Shown here: positions 36,688-46,655 of the stretch, piece by piece
How the letters are laid out: each line of letters opens with the position of its first letter
Position numbering within the stretch: the first letter of the stretch is position 1
Assembly (NCBI GenBank): GCA_028288165.1
Contig: JAQBOG010000023.1
Location: 1 to 64,000, forward strand
Length of the DNA: 64,000 nt
Direction: 5' to 3'
DNA from: Sphingobacteriales bacterium
Lineage (GTDB): Bacteria > Bacteroidota > Bacteroidia > Sphingobacteriales > Sphingobacteriaceae
Program-made: the position numbers and the translations under genes
The notes under the pieces: model-generated
What the model was told of the DNA's origin: nothing
The model's input: the letters and a program-made list of their open reading frames with translations, nothing else
Database searches by the model: none

Positions 36688-36800
36688 TTGGGCGTTCGGG
36701 CGGGCTGTTCGTTTCAATCTTTTTTGTCGCTCCTTCCACTCCGTTCCAGGGACGACAAAAAAGGATTTTCACTGCCATCCCTAACGCAAAAGCCTAGCAA
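36688..36800 (-). repeat. Intergenic hairpin repeat with a large central hairpin
   Basis: From TTGGGCGTTCGGGCGGGCTG to CCCTAACGCAAAAGCCTAGC, with a long central hairpin TTTTTTGTCG...CGACAAAAAAGG. The canonical orientation is on the minus strand. It lies between the convergent ends of the isomerase-like and glycosidase-like genes. Confidence 0.8.
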
Positions 36801-36960
36801 ACTTATATGAACTGCTCAGTTAATTGGTTTTATTAATGCTTGGTAATTATGAATCTATAACTTTTCAAGTTTAGTTTAAACCAAGGAAAAGCGGTAAAAT
36901 TAATTGGTATATCGGTTTTAAATCAGCACCATTGAATGAAAACATTGCGATCAAGCTTCA

Positions 36961-38490
36961 TTACTTAGCCAATTTAATAAACACAGGTCGTTCACTAACA
37001 TCTACTGTTACTTCATTATTTTTTAGATTCAATGTTGAAACCTTTCCCTCAATTCTCCCTGGAATAAGACTGATCAACTGAGCTGTACTAAATATATCAT
37101 TCAATTTTATTTTAAATCCCTTAACGTTATATGCTGATGAGGTTCTGGCCCATACCGCATACACTTGTTTTTGAGTGTCTGCTTCCTTGAATTTATAGAT
37201 CAGCACATTCCGGTTGCCTGATGGCTTTTCGCCGCTATACACCATATTTTTCAAGGTGTTTTTCAAAGTATAAATGTAATACCATGATTTTTTGGGAGTC
37301 CAATCTCCCTTAGGGCCAACTAAACCACAACTTGCAAACCAGTTAGCGCTGGCGCCATCAACATCACGAAACATATACATTTGAGCACGATCAACACCGG
37401 CAGCAGCAAAAGCCAGGTAACCTCTAACCAGCCATTGTGCCTGTACTTCCTGAATATCGAACGAGCCAATTACAGGAGGAGCTAAGGGTGAATCAGCATT
37501 TGTATCCCAGCCAAACTCAGAAACCCATACTTCTACTCTGGGTAAGTGCTTATCTCGGTATTGCGTGATTTCCTCTAAGCGTTCTTTAAAATTGCTTTGC
37601 TCCGGACTCATCGCTGGCCCTCCACCTTTCCATCCTTTTTCAGTTTTCCAACCATACACATGGAAATTAATCACATCAGCAGCAAACTTCTTATCAAGCC
37701 TGTTTTCCTCAAACCAGGTTTTCATGTCTTTTATATAATCCAGCTTTAAAAATGCTAATCCACCTAATACGAACTTTATATTCGGGTCGGCATTCTTCAT
37801 TCCGAAGGTTCCGGTTCCCATTCTCATGGTATTTCCATGCCCATCATAATCTGCACTTGCCATCGCCGCATATTCTTGAGCAGTAAAGCTGGATTTTGTG
37901 CCTTCCCAATCCTTGTCTTGCTCGTTCCAATCTTCCAGGTAATGCACCAGGTTCATTCCGGATGCTCTTTTTTGATCATCTGCAAGCGTTAACTTTTTAT
38001 CAGCTACCTGAGTAGAGCCGTAACGAGCTGCAAACTGATACATGAAATGTGATTTCTTTTGATAGGAAACAGCCTGATCTGGACTAGAAATGGCTTCATC
38101 AACTGGTTTTTCTGAATTTTTATAAATACCCAAATTAAGCCATTTGACGTTTCCCTGAATGCATGGTGAAACAGTTAAACCAGCATCATTTATATTTTTG
38201 TAAAAGGTATCGAAGTTCCAGTCTTCCGGAGTCCAGGTTATTTTATTGTTCGGATAACCTTTATAATCAACGCCTCTTTCATTCCATTCCCAATTATGAT
38301 ATTCTCTGATAAAACCTACAGCTTGCAGTTTATTAATCGGGTCATCTACAAATGCATTGGTGCCAATGAACTTATCCATGGTAAACATGCCTCTGGAAAG
38401 TGTTTTATATGATTTTTTTTTAGGTGAAGTGCAGTTACTGAGCAAGAGTATCAGAGATACAAAAAGTAGGAAACGGTGTTGATAGGCCAT
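36961..38490 (-). CDS. Glycoside hydrolase-like lipoprotein
   Basis: A 509-residue lipoprotein: the lipobox ends at Cys20 (LLLLSNC). The body resembles a TIM-barrel glycosidase: FIREYHNWEWNERGVDYKGY, HYLEDWNEQDKDWEG (candidate acid/base Glu) and VEVWVSEFGWDTNADSP (candidate nucleophile Glu), with a C-terminal beta domain. I do not identify the GH family with confidence. It probably degrades a polysaccharide at the cell surface. No SusC/D pair accompanies it, so it is not a classical utilisation locus. Confidence 0.75.
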   Translation of the reverse strand: MAYQHRFLLFVSLILLLSNCTSPKKKSYKTLSRGMFTMDKFIGTNAFVDDPINKLQAVGFIREYHNWEWNERGVDYKGYPNNKITWTPEDWNFDTFYKNINDAGLTVSPCIQGNVKWLNLGIYKNSEKPVDEAISSPDQAVSYQKKSHFMYQFAARYGSTQVADKKLTLADDQKRASGMNLVHYLEDWNEQDKDWEGTKSSFTAQEYAAMASADYDGHGNTMRMGTGTFGMKNADPNIKFVLGGLAFLKLDYIKDMKTWFEENRLDKKFAADVINFHVYGWKTEKGWKGGGPAMSPEQSNFKERLEEITQYRDKHLPRVEVWVSEFGWDTNADSPLAPPVIGSFDIQEVQAQWLVRGYLAFAAAGVDRAQMYMFRDVDGASANWFASCGLVGPKGDWTPKKSWYYIYTLKNTLKNMVYSGEKPSGNRNVLIYKFKEADTQKQVYAVWARTSSAYNVKGFKIKLNDIFSTAQLISLIPGRIEGKVSTLNLKNNEVTVDVSERPVFIKLAK

Positions 38491-39176
38491 TATATTGAAT
38501 TGGTAGGAAACTGTGAGTAGCTGATTTGGGGATATTTTTGAATTAATAATGTCAATATTGCTTTTACGAATTACATCAATGAGGATTCATGAATTACAAA
38601 GAAGTATGCATTGTAAGTATGCGATAGAAATAAGAGGAAAGAGGTAATCAAAAACATTTTTTTTTGCAAACGGTTTTGTTTTACCTGAAAACTGAACGGT
38701 CAATTCGGTCATTTATATTAAATAGATTGAGTAATAACTGATACAGATAAGATATAGATTTTTAAATTTGTCAACTATTATTAGTTTTCACCAACAAAGG
38801 TGATTATACGATCCCGATCAGTTTTGGTTGTTTGTATGTAAGTTCTCAGTTATTATTAAATGCATAAAGTAAGTTAAAGAGAGGATGGCTTTATAATGAG
38901 ATGGTTAGCATGTTCCGAAACGCACTGAAATCTATAAAATAAACCTGATTGCAGCGGCAGCCCCCGAAAGCTTTCGGGGCTATAGCGGAAAGCAGGACTT
39001 CAGAACCCAAGAGGTAGATGATTCGATTTTCATAAACCTTTGACAACAATTGCCTGTTTTGATCCGCAAATAATGCTGAAAATAGTATTTAACGGGGAAA
39101 AAACGCTTATTTTCGAGAAGTTGAGTCAGGTGGTAAAAATCTATTTAATCCTAGTAAGCTCGAAGCCACAAAGTTT
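38491..39176. other. Long intergenic stretch with one repeat
   Basis: About 690 bases. It holds a dispersed-repeat copy at 38945-39000 (GATTGCAGCGGCAGCCCC, a palindromic hairpin, then TATAGCGGAAAGCAGGA). No gene is seen. Confidence 0.5.
38945..39000 (+). repeat. Intergenic hairpin repeat, compact copy
   Basis: GATTGCAGCGG arm, a near-perfect palindromic hairpin GCCCCCGAAAGCTTTCGGGG, and CTATAGCGGAAAGCAGG arm. It is the shortest version of the two-arm plan in this window. Confidence 0.72.
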
Positions 39177-39827
39177 ATGATTACAATTTACTTTTTAAGC
39201 GGTTTAGGTGCCGATGAACGTGTGTTTATGAGACTAAAGTTACCAGCAGGCTATCAAATGCAATTAATACCGTGGGAACCAGTTAACGGCGATGAGACTT
39301 TGGAACAATATGCTAGACATTTAGCTCGAAAAATTGATGCTTCTAAGCCATTTCTCTTAGCCGGACTTTCGTTCGGTGGCATTGTAGCTTCGGAAATATG
39401 CAAATTCCTGAAACCTGAAAAACTCATTCTTTTTTCTACCGTTACTACGCAACATGAGTTTCGGCCATTTTACAGACTGGCGGGCACGTTACGCTTGTAT
39501 AAATTATTGCCTACCATATTTATGCGCTTATCACTACCGTTTGCCTATTGGTTTTTCGGTCCGCTTGATAAAGAAGGGAAGAAACTTATTACAGATTATG
39601 TGCTAATGAGTGATGGCACTTATTTAAGATGGTCGTTAGGGCAAATTAGCCGTTGGCAAAACACAGAAATTTTTCATCCTCATATTCGTATCCACGGTAC
39701 AAAAGACAGGGCTTTCCCATTAAAATCACAAAATGCACCAAGTTATGTTATTCAAAAAGGAGGGCATTCCTGCGTGTTTACTCATGCAAACGAGGTGAGC
39801 GAAATTTTATGGAAAGAGCTTGCTTGA
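39177..39827 (+). CDS. Alpha/beta hydrolase
   Basis: A 216-residue cytoplasmic hydrolase. The oxyanion segment FLSGLGADERVF is at residues about 6-17. The nucleophile is Ser65 in AGLSFGG, and the acid/base are in HGTKDRAFP and KGGHSCVF. The triad is complete. Its 40-base spacing to the patatin-like gene on the same strand suggests an operon, perhaps in lipid turnover. The substrate is unknown. Confidence 0.82.
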   Translation: MITIYFLSGLGADERVFMRLKLPAGYQMQLIPWEPVNGDETLEQYARHLARKIDASKPFLLAGLSFGGIVASEICKFLKPEKLILFSTVTTQHEFRPFYRLAGTLRLYKLLPTIFMRLSLPFAYWFFGPLDKEGKKLITDYVLMSDGTYLRWSLGQISRWQNTEIFHPHIRIHGTKDRAFPLKSQNAPSYVIQKGGHSCVFTHANEVSEILWKELA

Positions 39828-39867
39828 TGATTGTTAAACTTTTCTAATCGTTTTTTTAACTGCCAAT

Positions 39868-40914
39868 ATGAGATATGCATGGTTCCTTATTTTTGTGTCA
39901 TTTGCTGCAACCGGCAATGCCCAGCCAGCTAAGTATGAAAACCTGGTTTTCGAAGGGGCGGGGGTGAGAGGAATTGCTTATTCAGGTGTAATTCATCAAT
40001 TCGAGAAGGAAGGTATCATCAAGGATATTCTTAAAGTTGGCGGGACTTCTGCCGGCGCAATTACTGCTTTGATGGTTTCGCTAGGATACAGTTCTGATGA
40101 AATATTCAAAATCATTTCAAGTACTAAATTTCAAAAATTTAACGACGGCGAATTCTTTTTTGTAGGTGGCTTATCGCGGATGAAAAACCGATTCGGCTGG
40201 TACAAAGGAGGAGAATTTACAAAATGGTTAGAAGAGATTATTAAAGTAAAAACAGGGAATTCTGAAATTACATTCAAAGAGCTTCGAGTAAAAGGCTTTA
40301 AAGATTTATATGTTACTGGCACCTGCTTAAACAAGCAGCGCTTATTTGTTTTTTCTGCAGAAAGCTATCCGGAAATGAAAATTAAAGATGCTGTACGCAT
40401 TTCTATGTCTATCCCGCTATATTTTGAAGCTGGTTTTATTGATAGTACTGGAAAAGTATATAAAAAGCAAAATGCCAATGCCGATTTGGATATAGTGGTT
40501 GATGGCGGAATTATCGGAAACTTCCCCATATTTATGTTTGATCAGGTTGTGAAAGATACCTCAAACAACTCTGTTCGAATTCCTAATTATAAAACTATTG
40601 GAATTAGAATAGATACAGATTCTCAAATAAAAAATGATTCTTTATCGAAGGAACTAGTGTCCCTACCAATAAAGAATATTTCTGATTACATGACGGCTTT
40701 CTACATATTAACTTTAGAGAATTTAAATCGCAACACCTTAATCGCCGAAGATTGGGAGCGAACCGTTTCGGTTTCATCAGTTGGAATAGCCCCCAGAATT
40801 AAAAAGCTTTCGATAGCACAAAAAGAAGCCTTGATAAATAGTGGCGAGAAATATACCGCTGCTTTTATCGTCCGGTCAAAAAACAAGGGAATAAAGAGCG
40901 GACGAAGTAGGTAG
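39868..40914 (+). CDS. Patatin-like phospholipase, secreted
   Basis: A 348-residue protein with a signal peptide (ending in NAQ at about residue 19). The patatin oxyanion segment FEGAGVRGIAYSG is at about 28-40, the nucleophile elbow GTSAG gives Ser61, and the catalytic Asp lies in VVDGGIIGNFP. The dyad is complete. It deacylates phospholipids, probably in the periplasm. It follows the alpha/beta hydrolase gene by 40 bases, and a bidirectional terminator follows. Confidence 0.9.
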   Translation: MRYAWFLIFVSFAATGNAQPAKYENLVFEGAGVRGIAYSGVIHQFEKEGIIKDILKVGGTSAGAITALMVSLGYSSDEIFKIISSTKFQKFNDGEFFFVGGLSRMKNRFGWYKGGEFTKWLEEIIKVKTGNSEITFKELRVKGFKDLYVTGTCLNKQRLFVFSAESYPEMKIKDAVRISMSIPLYFEAGFIDSTGKVYKKQNANADLDIVVDGGIIGNFPIFMFDQVVKDTSNNSVRIPNYKTIGIRIDTDSQIKNDSLSKELVSLPIKNISDYMTAFYILTLENLNRNTLIAEDWERTVSVSSVGIAPRIKKLSIAQKEALINSGEKYTAAFIVRSKNKGIKSGRSR

Positions 40915-40936
40915 GAAAATAGATATTCTGAATAAC

Positions 40937-40970
40937 AAAAAATGCCTGGATTTTTCCAGGCATTTTTTGT
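40937..40970. terminator. Bidirectional intrinsic terminator
   Basis: AAAAAATGCCTGGA (40937-40950) pairs with TCCAGGCATTTTTT (40955-40968). It serves the plus-strand patatin gene and the convergent minus-strand gene ending at 40981. Confidence 0.9.
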
Positions 40971-40980
40971 AAAATTTAAT

Positions 40981-41220
40981 TTATTCTGTCTTGGTTTTTT
41001 TAATCACTTTACCAGTTTGGGTATTCACCTTACGTTTTTTTATAATACCACCATGCTCTTTTTTGGTCTTGTAACCATTATGTTTTTTGTTTTTACTTAC
41101 CGTGTTGTGTACTTTTTGCGGTATTGTGGAAGTAGGTTTCACTTTGTCTTTTGAATCTTGTGCATTTACGAGGTTGCTCATGGTAAATACAAATACGAGA
41201 AGAAATATCAGCTTTTTCAT
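40981..41220 (-). CDS. Small secreted basic protein
   Basis: A 79-residue protein with a signal peptide (MKKLIFLLVFVFTMSNLVNAQ). The mature part is highly basic, with Lys-rich repeats (SKNKKHNGYKTKKEHGGIIK, KRKVNTQTGKVIKKTKTE), and resembles no named family. The ATG at 41220 starts the signal peptide; upstream in-frame codons to 41421 precede it but are unlike a coding sequence. Function unknown. Confidence 0.6.
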   Translation of the reverse strand: MKKLIFLLVFVFTMSNLVNAQDSKDKVKPTSTIPQKVHNTVSKNKKHNGYKTKKEHGGIIKKRKVNTQTGKVIKKTKTE

Positions 41221-41544
41221 TTTTTTAATATTAATGGTTTTAAAACTATATGCGTTAAAGCAACTTGTATACCAGTAAGTTAAATTGACTTTAAAACATT
41301 TTAAATAGCCTGAATGTGTGTTTTTAGTTAAATCAGTTTTAGACCCAAAATGAGTGAGTATTAATAAGGACGCTAATTCTTTAAGATTTAACCAGGTAAA
41401 TTTAAAAGTAGAGTTTAACAATAACCAGGTCTTCCTTCAAGTTGCTTGGATGGGCTAAAAACCCTAAAAATGTCATAATTGCACCCGTTATTTTTTATTC
41501 AATCAACTTAATTTTATAAAGATTTTAATTCAAAGCTTTACAAA
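41221..41544. other. Gene-free stretch
   Basis: About 320 bases of AT-rich sequence between a minus-strand gene start and the broken NTF2-like gene. No repeat or hairpin was seen. Confidence 0.4.
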
Positions 41545-41953
41545 ATGACACCGAAAGGGAAATTGATAGAGAACTTATATAAAGCAATGAAAGATGGAAA
41601 TATTGATTTCATGAAACTAAATTTAGCGATGATTTTGTGTGGATTAAACCAGGAAGTACAGATATAAAATCGAAAGCTCAATATTTGGTTGAAATTGAGC
41701 AGATGACTGGCGAATCAATCATCAAATTTAAGCTGGGCAATGTTATCACTCATGGAACTAGTATAGCAGCAGAAGGTGAAGTTAATTTCGTAATAAATCG
41801 AACGTTTCAGAAACTTGGTTTTTTTGCGAAGTCTATCAACTAAACAAATATAAGGATGGGAAAATAAAACAAGTACTGTCGTACATGTTAAAAGCAGACA
41901 AATTATTAACAGTTAATAAACTAAATTATGAAAACTTACATTCAAAAAATTAA
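41545..41953 (+). pseudogene. SnoaL/NTF2-like gene with two frameshifts
   Basis: Starting MTPKGKLIENLYKAMKDGNI (ATG 41545), the frame stops early. A second frame continues with FSDDFVWIKPGSTDIKSKAQ, VEIEQMTGESIIKF and AAEGEVNFVINRTF. A third, from about 41825, gives CEVYQLNKYKDGKIKQVLSY. Together these match the ring-shaped SnoaL/NTF2-like fold (about 130 residues). Its end overlaps the start of the following VOC gene. Two frame changes argue for real decay. Confidence 0.75.
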
Positions 41954-42413
41954 TCCTTTTTTATGGTTTGATAATGAAGCCGAGGAAGCAGTTGAACACT
42001 ATGTGTCCATATTTAAAGATTCGAAAATTTTAAAGGTTGCCCGATATGGGGATGCAGGCCCGGGTCCAAAAGGAAGTGTTATGATGATTAGCTTTCAACT
42101 AGAAGGGCAAGAGTTTGTTGCTTTAAATGGCGGGCCCCATTTTAAATTTACGGAGGCAATATCATTTGTTATAAATTGCGAAACTCAAGAAGAGGTAGAT
42201 TATTATTGGAACAAATTAACTGAAAATGGCGGCTCAGAAAGCCAATGCGGATGGCTAAAGGACAAATTTGGCTTGTCCTGGCAAATTACACCTGCTATTT
42301 TGATTCAGTATATAACGGATGAAGACTCTAGTAAGGCTGACAGGGTAATGAAGGCAATGATGACCATGAAAAAAATCGAAATTAAACCTTTGCAGCAAGC
42401 CTATAATCAATAA
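41928..42413 (+). CDS. VOC-family protein, PhnB-like
   Basis: A 161-residue protein of the VOC fold in its PhnB/3-demethylubiquinone-like form: INPFLWFDNEAEEAVEHYVS, YGDAGPGPKGSVMMISFQL, ALNGGPHFKFTEAISFV, and the CGWLKDKFGLSWQITP ending. Such proteins are small metal-dependent or cofactor-free enzymes. It is probably functional and lies next to a decayed gene. Its start overlaps that remnant by 26 bases. Confidence 0.87.
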   Translation: MKTYIQKINPFLWFDNEAEEAVEHYVSIFKDSKILKVARYGDAGPGPKGSVMMISFQLEGQEFVALNGGPHFKFTEAISFVINCETQEEVDYYWNKLTENGGSESQCGWLKDKFGLSWQITPAILIQYITDEDSSKADRVMKAMMTMKKIEIKPLQQAYNQ

Positions 42414-42430
42414 ATTTCGGGCTGTAAATC

Positions 42431-43255
42431 TTAATAGTTCTTCAGAATCTTAACCAACTTATTTGCAATAATTTTATACCCTTTATCCGATGGATGCAAA
42501 CCATCAAATGTTATGTTTTCGGCTTCTGGTGGGTAAGGGTAATTGTCGGTTTCTGGATTGAAAGGGATGCCAATGAAATTTGGATACTTGTAATTTTTAT
42601 AGCTGCCGGTTTGTGGATCTTTTACTCTTTTATATTTAACCAAGTGGTTTATTTTCATTCGGGTATTATTAAACAGATCTACAACATCGAAGTGCTCATG
42701 TTTCGCTATCTCTTTTATAGCGTCGGCAAACATGAACAATGATTGACCATTTTTATCTTTGTAAGATCCAAATGCATTGTTTTTCAGGTCGTTGATATAC
42801 ACAAAATCGACACGTTGCATGGGGGTGATCAAAATAATTTTAGCATTACCATTTAAACTACGGATTTTGTTGATGATGATACGATAAGAACCGAACACGG
42901 TATTGTTTCCGGTGTTATTTTTATAATCATTAAAAGTTCCTAACACACGACCAGCCCACCAGTCGTTAGTGCCTAGAAATACCGAATAGATATCGGCTTT
43001 TACCAAACCTAAGTTTTCTATATTCTCCGCAATTCCGCCCGAAGTCCAACCATTATGGCCTTGATTGATATACCTTATTGCAGGTAGCTTTTCAACCACT
43101 CTTGTTAAATAGCCTTTGTTTACCCTGTTACCCGTTTCATTTAAATGTTCGTTTAAATAAGTCATGGAATCACCAATCGCTACCCAAGTGGTTTCTTTGG
43201 GAGAGAAGGAAAGATTAACAATGGCAAGGATAATAACTAAAAAAAGCTTTTTCAT
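42431..43255 (-). CDS. SGNH/GDSL hydrolase, secreted
   Basis: A 274-residue protein with a signal peptide (1-18). The SGNH blocks are VAIGDSMTYLNEH (nucleophile Ser30), a block-III FLGTNDWWAGR and the C-terminal FDGLHPSDKGY with the catalytic Asp-His pair. It is probably an esterase acting on acylated polysaccharides or peptidoglycan. It converges with the VOC gene, 18 bases apart, and no terminator is evident. Confidence 0.9.
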   Translation of the reverse strand: MKKLFLVIILAIVNLSFSPKETTWVAIGDSMTYLNEHLNETGNRVNKGYLTRVVEKLPAIRYINQGHNGWTSGGIAENIENLGLVKADIYSVFLGTNDWWAGRVLGTFNDYKNNTGNNTVFGSYRIIINKIRSLNGNAKIILITPMQRVDFVYINDLKNNAFGSYKDKNGQSLFMFADAIKEIAKHEHFDVVDLFNNTRMKINHLVKYKRVKDPQTGSYKNYKYPNFIGIPFNPETDNYPYPPEAENITFDGLHPSDKGYKIIANKLVKILKNY

Positions 43256-43652
43256 TTTTTACGATCGTGTTTGCTAAATTAAATCGTTTATCAATTATAA
43301 ATTGTAACATCAATAATCAGTTATCATATAATATCCTTGAATTAAGGAGCCGTCCATTTTTCTTGGTATATTGGGTATTCACAAAGTACATATCTCATTT
43401 TTTTGACAAGTATTTATGGATTTCCACTTTTAGAGCATCTTGGAAGTAAAGAACCTCATTTGTTTTTCAGTAGTTGCTTTGTCTTTACTCTTTATTTAAA
43501 GTCTATTTAATTTTCTTTTGATTGGGATAAGTTTGCGGATGTTAAAAAGCACAATCCGTTAATAATAAACCGGATAGAAGCGGCAGCCCCGAAGGATGAG
43601 GGCTACAGCGAATAGCCGGACTGCCTTATTGTGAAGTATAGCCGCTGCTTTT
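43256..43652. other. Stretch with a dispersed repeat
   Basis: About 400 bases containing the repeat copy at 43571-43625 and nothing else that can be supported. Confidence 0.45.
43571..43625 (+). repeat. Intergenic hairpin repeat, compact copy
   Basis: CGGATAGAAGCGGCAGCCCC arm, short hairpin (CCGAAGGATGAGGG), then CTACAGCGAATAGCCGGAC arm. It resembles the copy at 38945. Confidence 0.65.
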
Positions 43653-44129
43653 CTAAACATATTCAATAAGTTCGGCTGCTTCGTCGGCATTTAATCGTTC
43701 AAGTACTTCGAATTTTTTGCCGGCTTGATTATTGTAATTTTTAAAAAAGTTTTCAACTTGGCTGATAATTCCCTCAGGAAGCTGATTGATTGCTATTACT
43801 TCTTTAAACAATTGTGATACTTCAGGGATCGCTAAAAAGCGGTCGTTACGTACGGTTTTACCATTTCTTTCGGTTTGTAAAGCAGTAAAACTACCGATTA
43901 TACGACAATCCATGCAGCAACCGGGAAAGCTTTTAATTTCAGAAATCACGATTACATCTAAGGGATCTCCATCTTCTCCTTTGGTGTCTGGAATAAACCC
44001 AAAATCAAAAGGGAAAACCAGCCCGGCGGGTAATACTTTGCTTAATTTGAAACAGTTAATATCAGGTTCATAATTATACTTATGGCCGCTTCCCTTAGGG
44101 CTTTCGATGATGGCAGTGACTGTTTTCAT
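43653..44129 (-). CDS. ppa: Inorganic pyrophosphatase
   Basis: A protein of about 158 residues of the soluble family I type, with the signature EDGDPLDVIVISEI (metal-binding aspartates), an IPDTKGEDGDP approach and a C-terminal VENFFKNYNNQAGK. It hydrolyses pyrophosphate made in biosynthesis. The ATG at 44129 (MKTVTAIIESPKGSG) gives the family's usual start; an upstream ATG would add an unlikely segment. Confidence 0.93.
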   Translation of the reverse strand: MKTVTAIIESPKGSGHKYNYEPDINCFKLSKVLPAGLVFPFDFGFIPDTKGEDGDPLDVIVISEIKSFPGCCMDCRIIGSFTALQTERNGKTVRNDRFLAIPEVSQLFKEVIAINQLPEGIISQVENFFKNYNNQAGKKFEVLERLNADEAAELIEYV

Positions 44130-44398
44130 ATGAAAAATTGATAGATATTTTAGATATGCAACAATTGGGCAAAAATTACATTTGCGGTACAATAGTTAAC
44201 CTGAGATATTGCAAGACGGTTTGATGTGAGATGCTCGATTGAATTATAAAAGAAAGCCAATCACTAGAAAGATTTTTTTAGTAATTGGCTTAACGATTTT
44301 ACTCACTATTCTTGGTTATTCACTTATTCTTTAATATTTTGAATGTTAGTGAGCAAAAACTGATCAAAAGAACAAATAGGTTATTAAGGATTTATTAT

Positions 44399-45013
44399 TT
44401 ATTTAACATCGCCTTTTACTTTCGCTGCTGTGCCGCGGCCTGGCAAATAAATTTGAAGTCCGAAAGATAGATTGAGGTTGTGTTGGTAACCTTCATTTCC
44501 AAAACCAGTAATTCCGTTGTATTTAAGCAACGTTTCCAAACCGATGTTGTTAGTTATGAAATATGAAAACCCAGGGCCAAAGCTAAAATCTAAGCCATTG
44601 GTTTTACCACCACCACCTCCTACATTCTGACCACCGACACCAACGGTAGCTTCTCCGAATAGCCGACCATGTCTCAAAGCTTCCACGTCAGAACCAGTGT
44701 AATAGCGACCAAGGGCTCCAACCCCATATCGTGTAATTGTTGGGGATCCTTTAGCAGTTTGGATTCCTAAGTTAACGTAACCGCCTAGAGCAACGTTATC
44801 TACTAAAAACCACGCAACTTTGGGAGTAACATCTAGATTAAAAACACTTGGCTTATCTAACCCAACGTTGATGTTGGCCAAATTGCCACCAATCATAATG
44901 TTTCCACCTTGAATTTGGGCATTTGCCGATAGGTTTAATGCCATTACAGCCGATAAAATTAGAAAGCTAATTTTTGCGGTCTTTTTGGATAATTTGTTTA
45001 CAAAATTTTTCAT
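44399..45013 (-). CDS. Outer-membrane beta-barrel protein
   Basis: A 204-residue protein with a signal peptide (ending in ANAQ at about residue 33). The mature part alternates small and aromatic residues and ends in a beta signature (LSFGLQIYLPG...). It starts MKNFVNKLSKKTAKISFLIL. The porin-like fold spans the outer membrane; the specific role is unknown. It has several glycine-rich loops (GGQNVGGGGGK). It stands alone, with about 290 gene-free bases upstream. Confidence 0.78.
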   Translation of the reverse strand: MKNFVNKLSKKTAKISFLILSAVMALNLSANAQIQGGNIMIGGNLANINVGLDKPSVFNLDVTPKVAWFLVDNVALGGYVNLGIQTAKGSPTITRYGVGALGRYYTGSDVEALRHGRLFGEATVGVGGQNVGGGGGKTNGLDFSFGPGFSYFITNNIGLETLLKYNGITGFGNEGYQHNLNLSFGLQIYLPGRGTAAKVKGDVK

Positions 45014-45307
45014 AACAGATTTGGTTTAAGGTAAATGATAAAAGCTTGCCACTGATATGGCTTTGCAGACTTTTTAAGCAAATTGTATGCTAATTTTGGA
45101 GCCAAGAAAATCTTTTAATTGTAAAGTTTCTAAGTTCTTTAACGCACAGATTAAGGTGAGAATAAGCTAAATAAAAGAAGGTGATTTCAACGGAAAAGGA
45201 GGTATAGTAGTGGATGGAATCTTAATAACGAATTTTAAAAATTGCTGGTTGAGGTTTATTGTAAAAACATCTCGGGTTTAAAGTAGAAATGGCAAAGATT
45301 CACAGTT

Positions 45308-46383
45308 TTATTTAGGTGTTTCAATAAAAAAAATACTTCCCTCATTCTCTTTGCTTTCAAAGTAAATAGTGCCGTTGTGAAGCTCTATGATCGTTTTTAT
45401 GATCGACATGCCTAATCCTACGGGCTCTTCGCCACGTAAACCCGTACGTATGGCTTTCGTAAATCTATCAAATAGATAAGGGTGCATATCTTCTGAAATA
45501 CCGATGCCATTATCCCGAACAGCTATCATGACCGTTTGTTGTTGATCTTTAATGTCAACCTCAATTACACCGTCATCTGCCGTAAATTTGATTGCGTTTG
45601 ATATAAGGTTATTGATAACCTGCATTAGCTTCAAACTATCTACTGAAACGAATATCTTTTCGTGGGAGCTGTGAAGGATAAAAGTTTTTTCGATTTCTTT
45701 TCGGACTGCTTATATTGGTAAATCACATGCTGAATTTCAACTACCAAGTCTGCTCTTTCTTTACGGATTTCAACTTCAGATGATTCGAAAAATTCTTGAT
45801 TTACTAAGTTGCGAACCAATGCAATATTCCGATTACACATATCCTGAATGAATTGCACAGATGCTAAAATATTTTCCTTTTCAGCCACTGCAGGTTCTCT
45901 TTGTATGCTAGATGCCATCAAACTAATCATACCAAGAGGTCCTTTTAGGTCCTGGGCAAGGATCTCTAACATAAAGTTTTTTTTGGCGTTTATTTTTTCA
46001 GCATACAGGATATTTTTCTTCACCAAGCTTATATCTTCTGCAGTACCGGCTATTTTAATTAAGGCTCCATTTTCAATTATGGGGTAAGCACTAACCAAAA
46101 TATACTTAACAGATTCATTTTGATTGATTCTAAACTCATATTTCCCTCCGTTTAAATCGTTCTTTAAATCTAACCAACAATTTAATGTATATTTTTTATC
46201 TTCAGGATGGATAAGATTTAGTAGGAAGCCAGGATTTTCGGTAAGGTTTTCAAACCTGCCAAATATCTCCGTGAACGCGGGGCTGAGGTATTCAAAATGA
46301 TTGTTTATCACATCAAAAATGAAGTAGATGTCTTTTGATATACTACCTATTTCCTTGAAAAGATCTTGATTGGAATTTGACAT
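45308..46383 (-). pseudogene. PAS histidine kinase gene with a frameshift and a lost phosphoacceptor
   Basis: The upstream frame (46383 to about 45700) gives a PAS domain (DIYFIFDVINNHFEYLSPAF, ...LNLIHPEDKKYTLN) and a histidine-kinase dimerisation helix, in which the expected HDL(R/K)GP is written AQDLKGPLGMIS: the phosphoacceptor His is Gln. Near 45700 the frame changes to KEIEKTFILHSSHEKIFVSV and the ATPase domain (MQVINNLISNAIKF, DNGIGI, GLGMSIIKTII). Two independent defects make this a degenerate kinase. Confidence 0.82.
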
Positions 46384-46436
46384 GAGATCTAAACTGAAAT
46401 GTCTGTTCATTGAATGACCAAACCTACAGCATAACA

Positions 46437-46655
46437 CTAAACATCCTGAATTTGTTCGCCGATGCTTTGAATGTCTGCTTGATTTAAACCGTTACTATCA
46501 TCGGTAGTCCAGGTATATAAGGTGTTTTTGTAAATGCTGACGGTGAAATTTTCAAAAATAACATCGTAATTCGTTTTATCACCTTCAATGTGGGTGTGTA
46601 CTTTAACCGGGATTTCCTCACCGTTCAGGGATAGTGTTAAATCAAAATCTTCCAT
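46437..46655 (-). CDS. Small conserved hypothetical protein
   Basis: A 72-residue cytoplasmic protein (MEDFDLTLSLNGEEIPVKVH...FTVSIYKNTLYTWTTDDSNG) with a beta-rich pattern and no signal. It resembles small Sphingobacteriaceae proteins of unknown function. It starts about 50 bases before the PAS-kinase remnant on the same strand. Confidence comes only from sensible codon use and composition. Confidence 0.55.
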   Translation of the reverse strand: MEDFDLTLSLNGEEIPVKVHTHIEGDKTNYDVIFENFTVSIYKNTLYTWTTDDSNGLNQADIQSIGEQIQDV

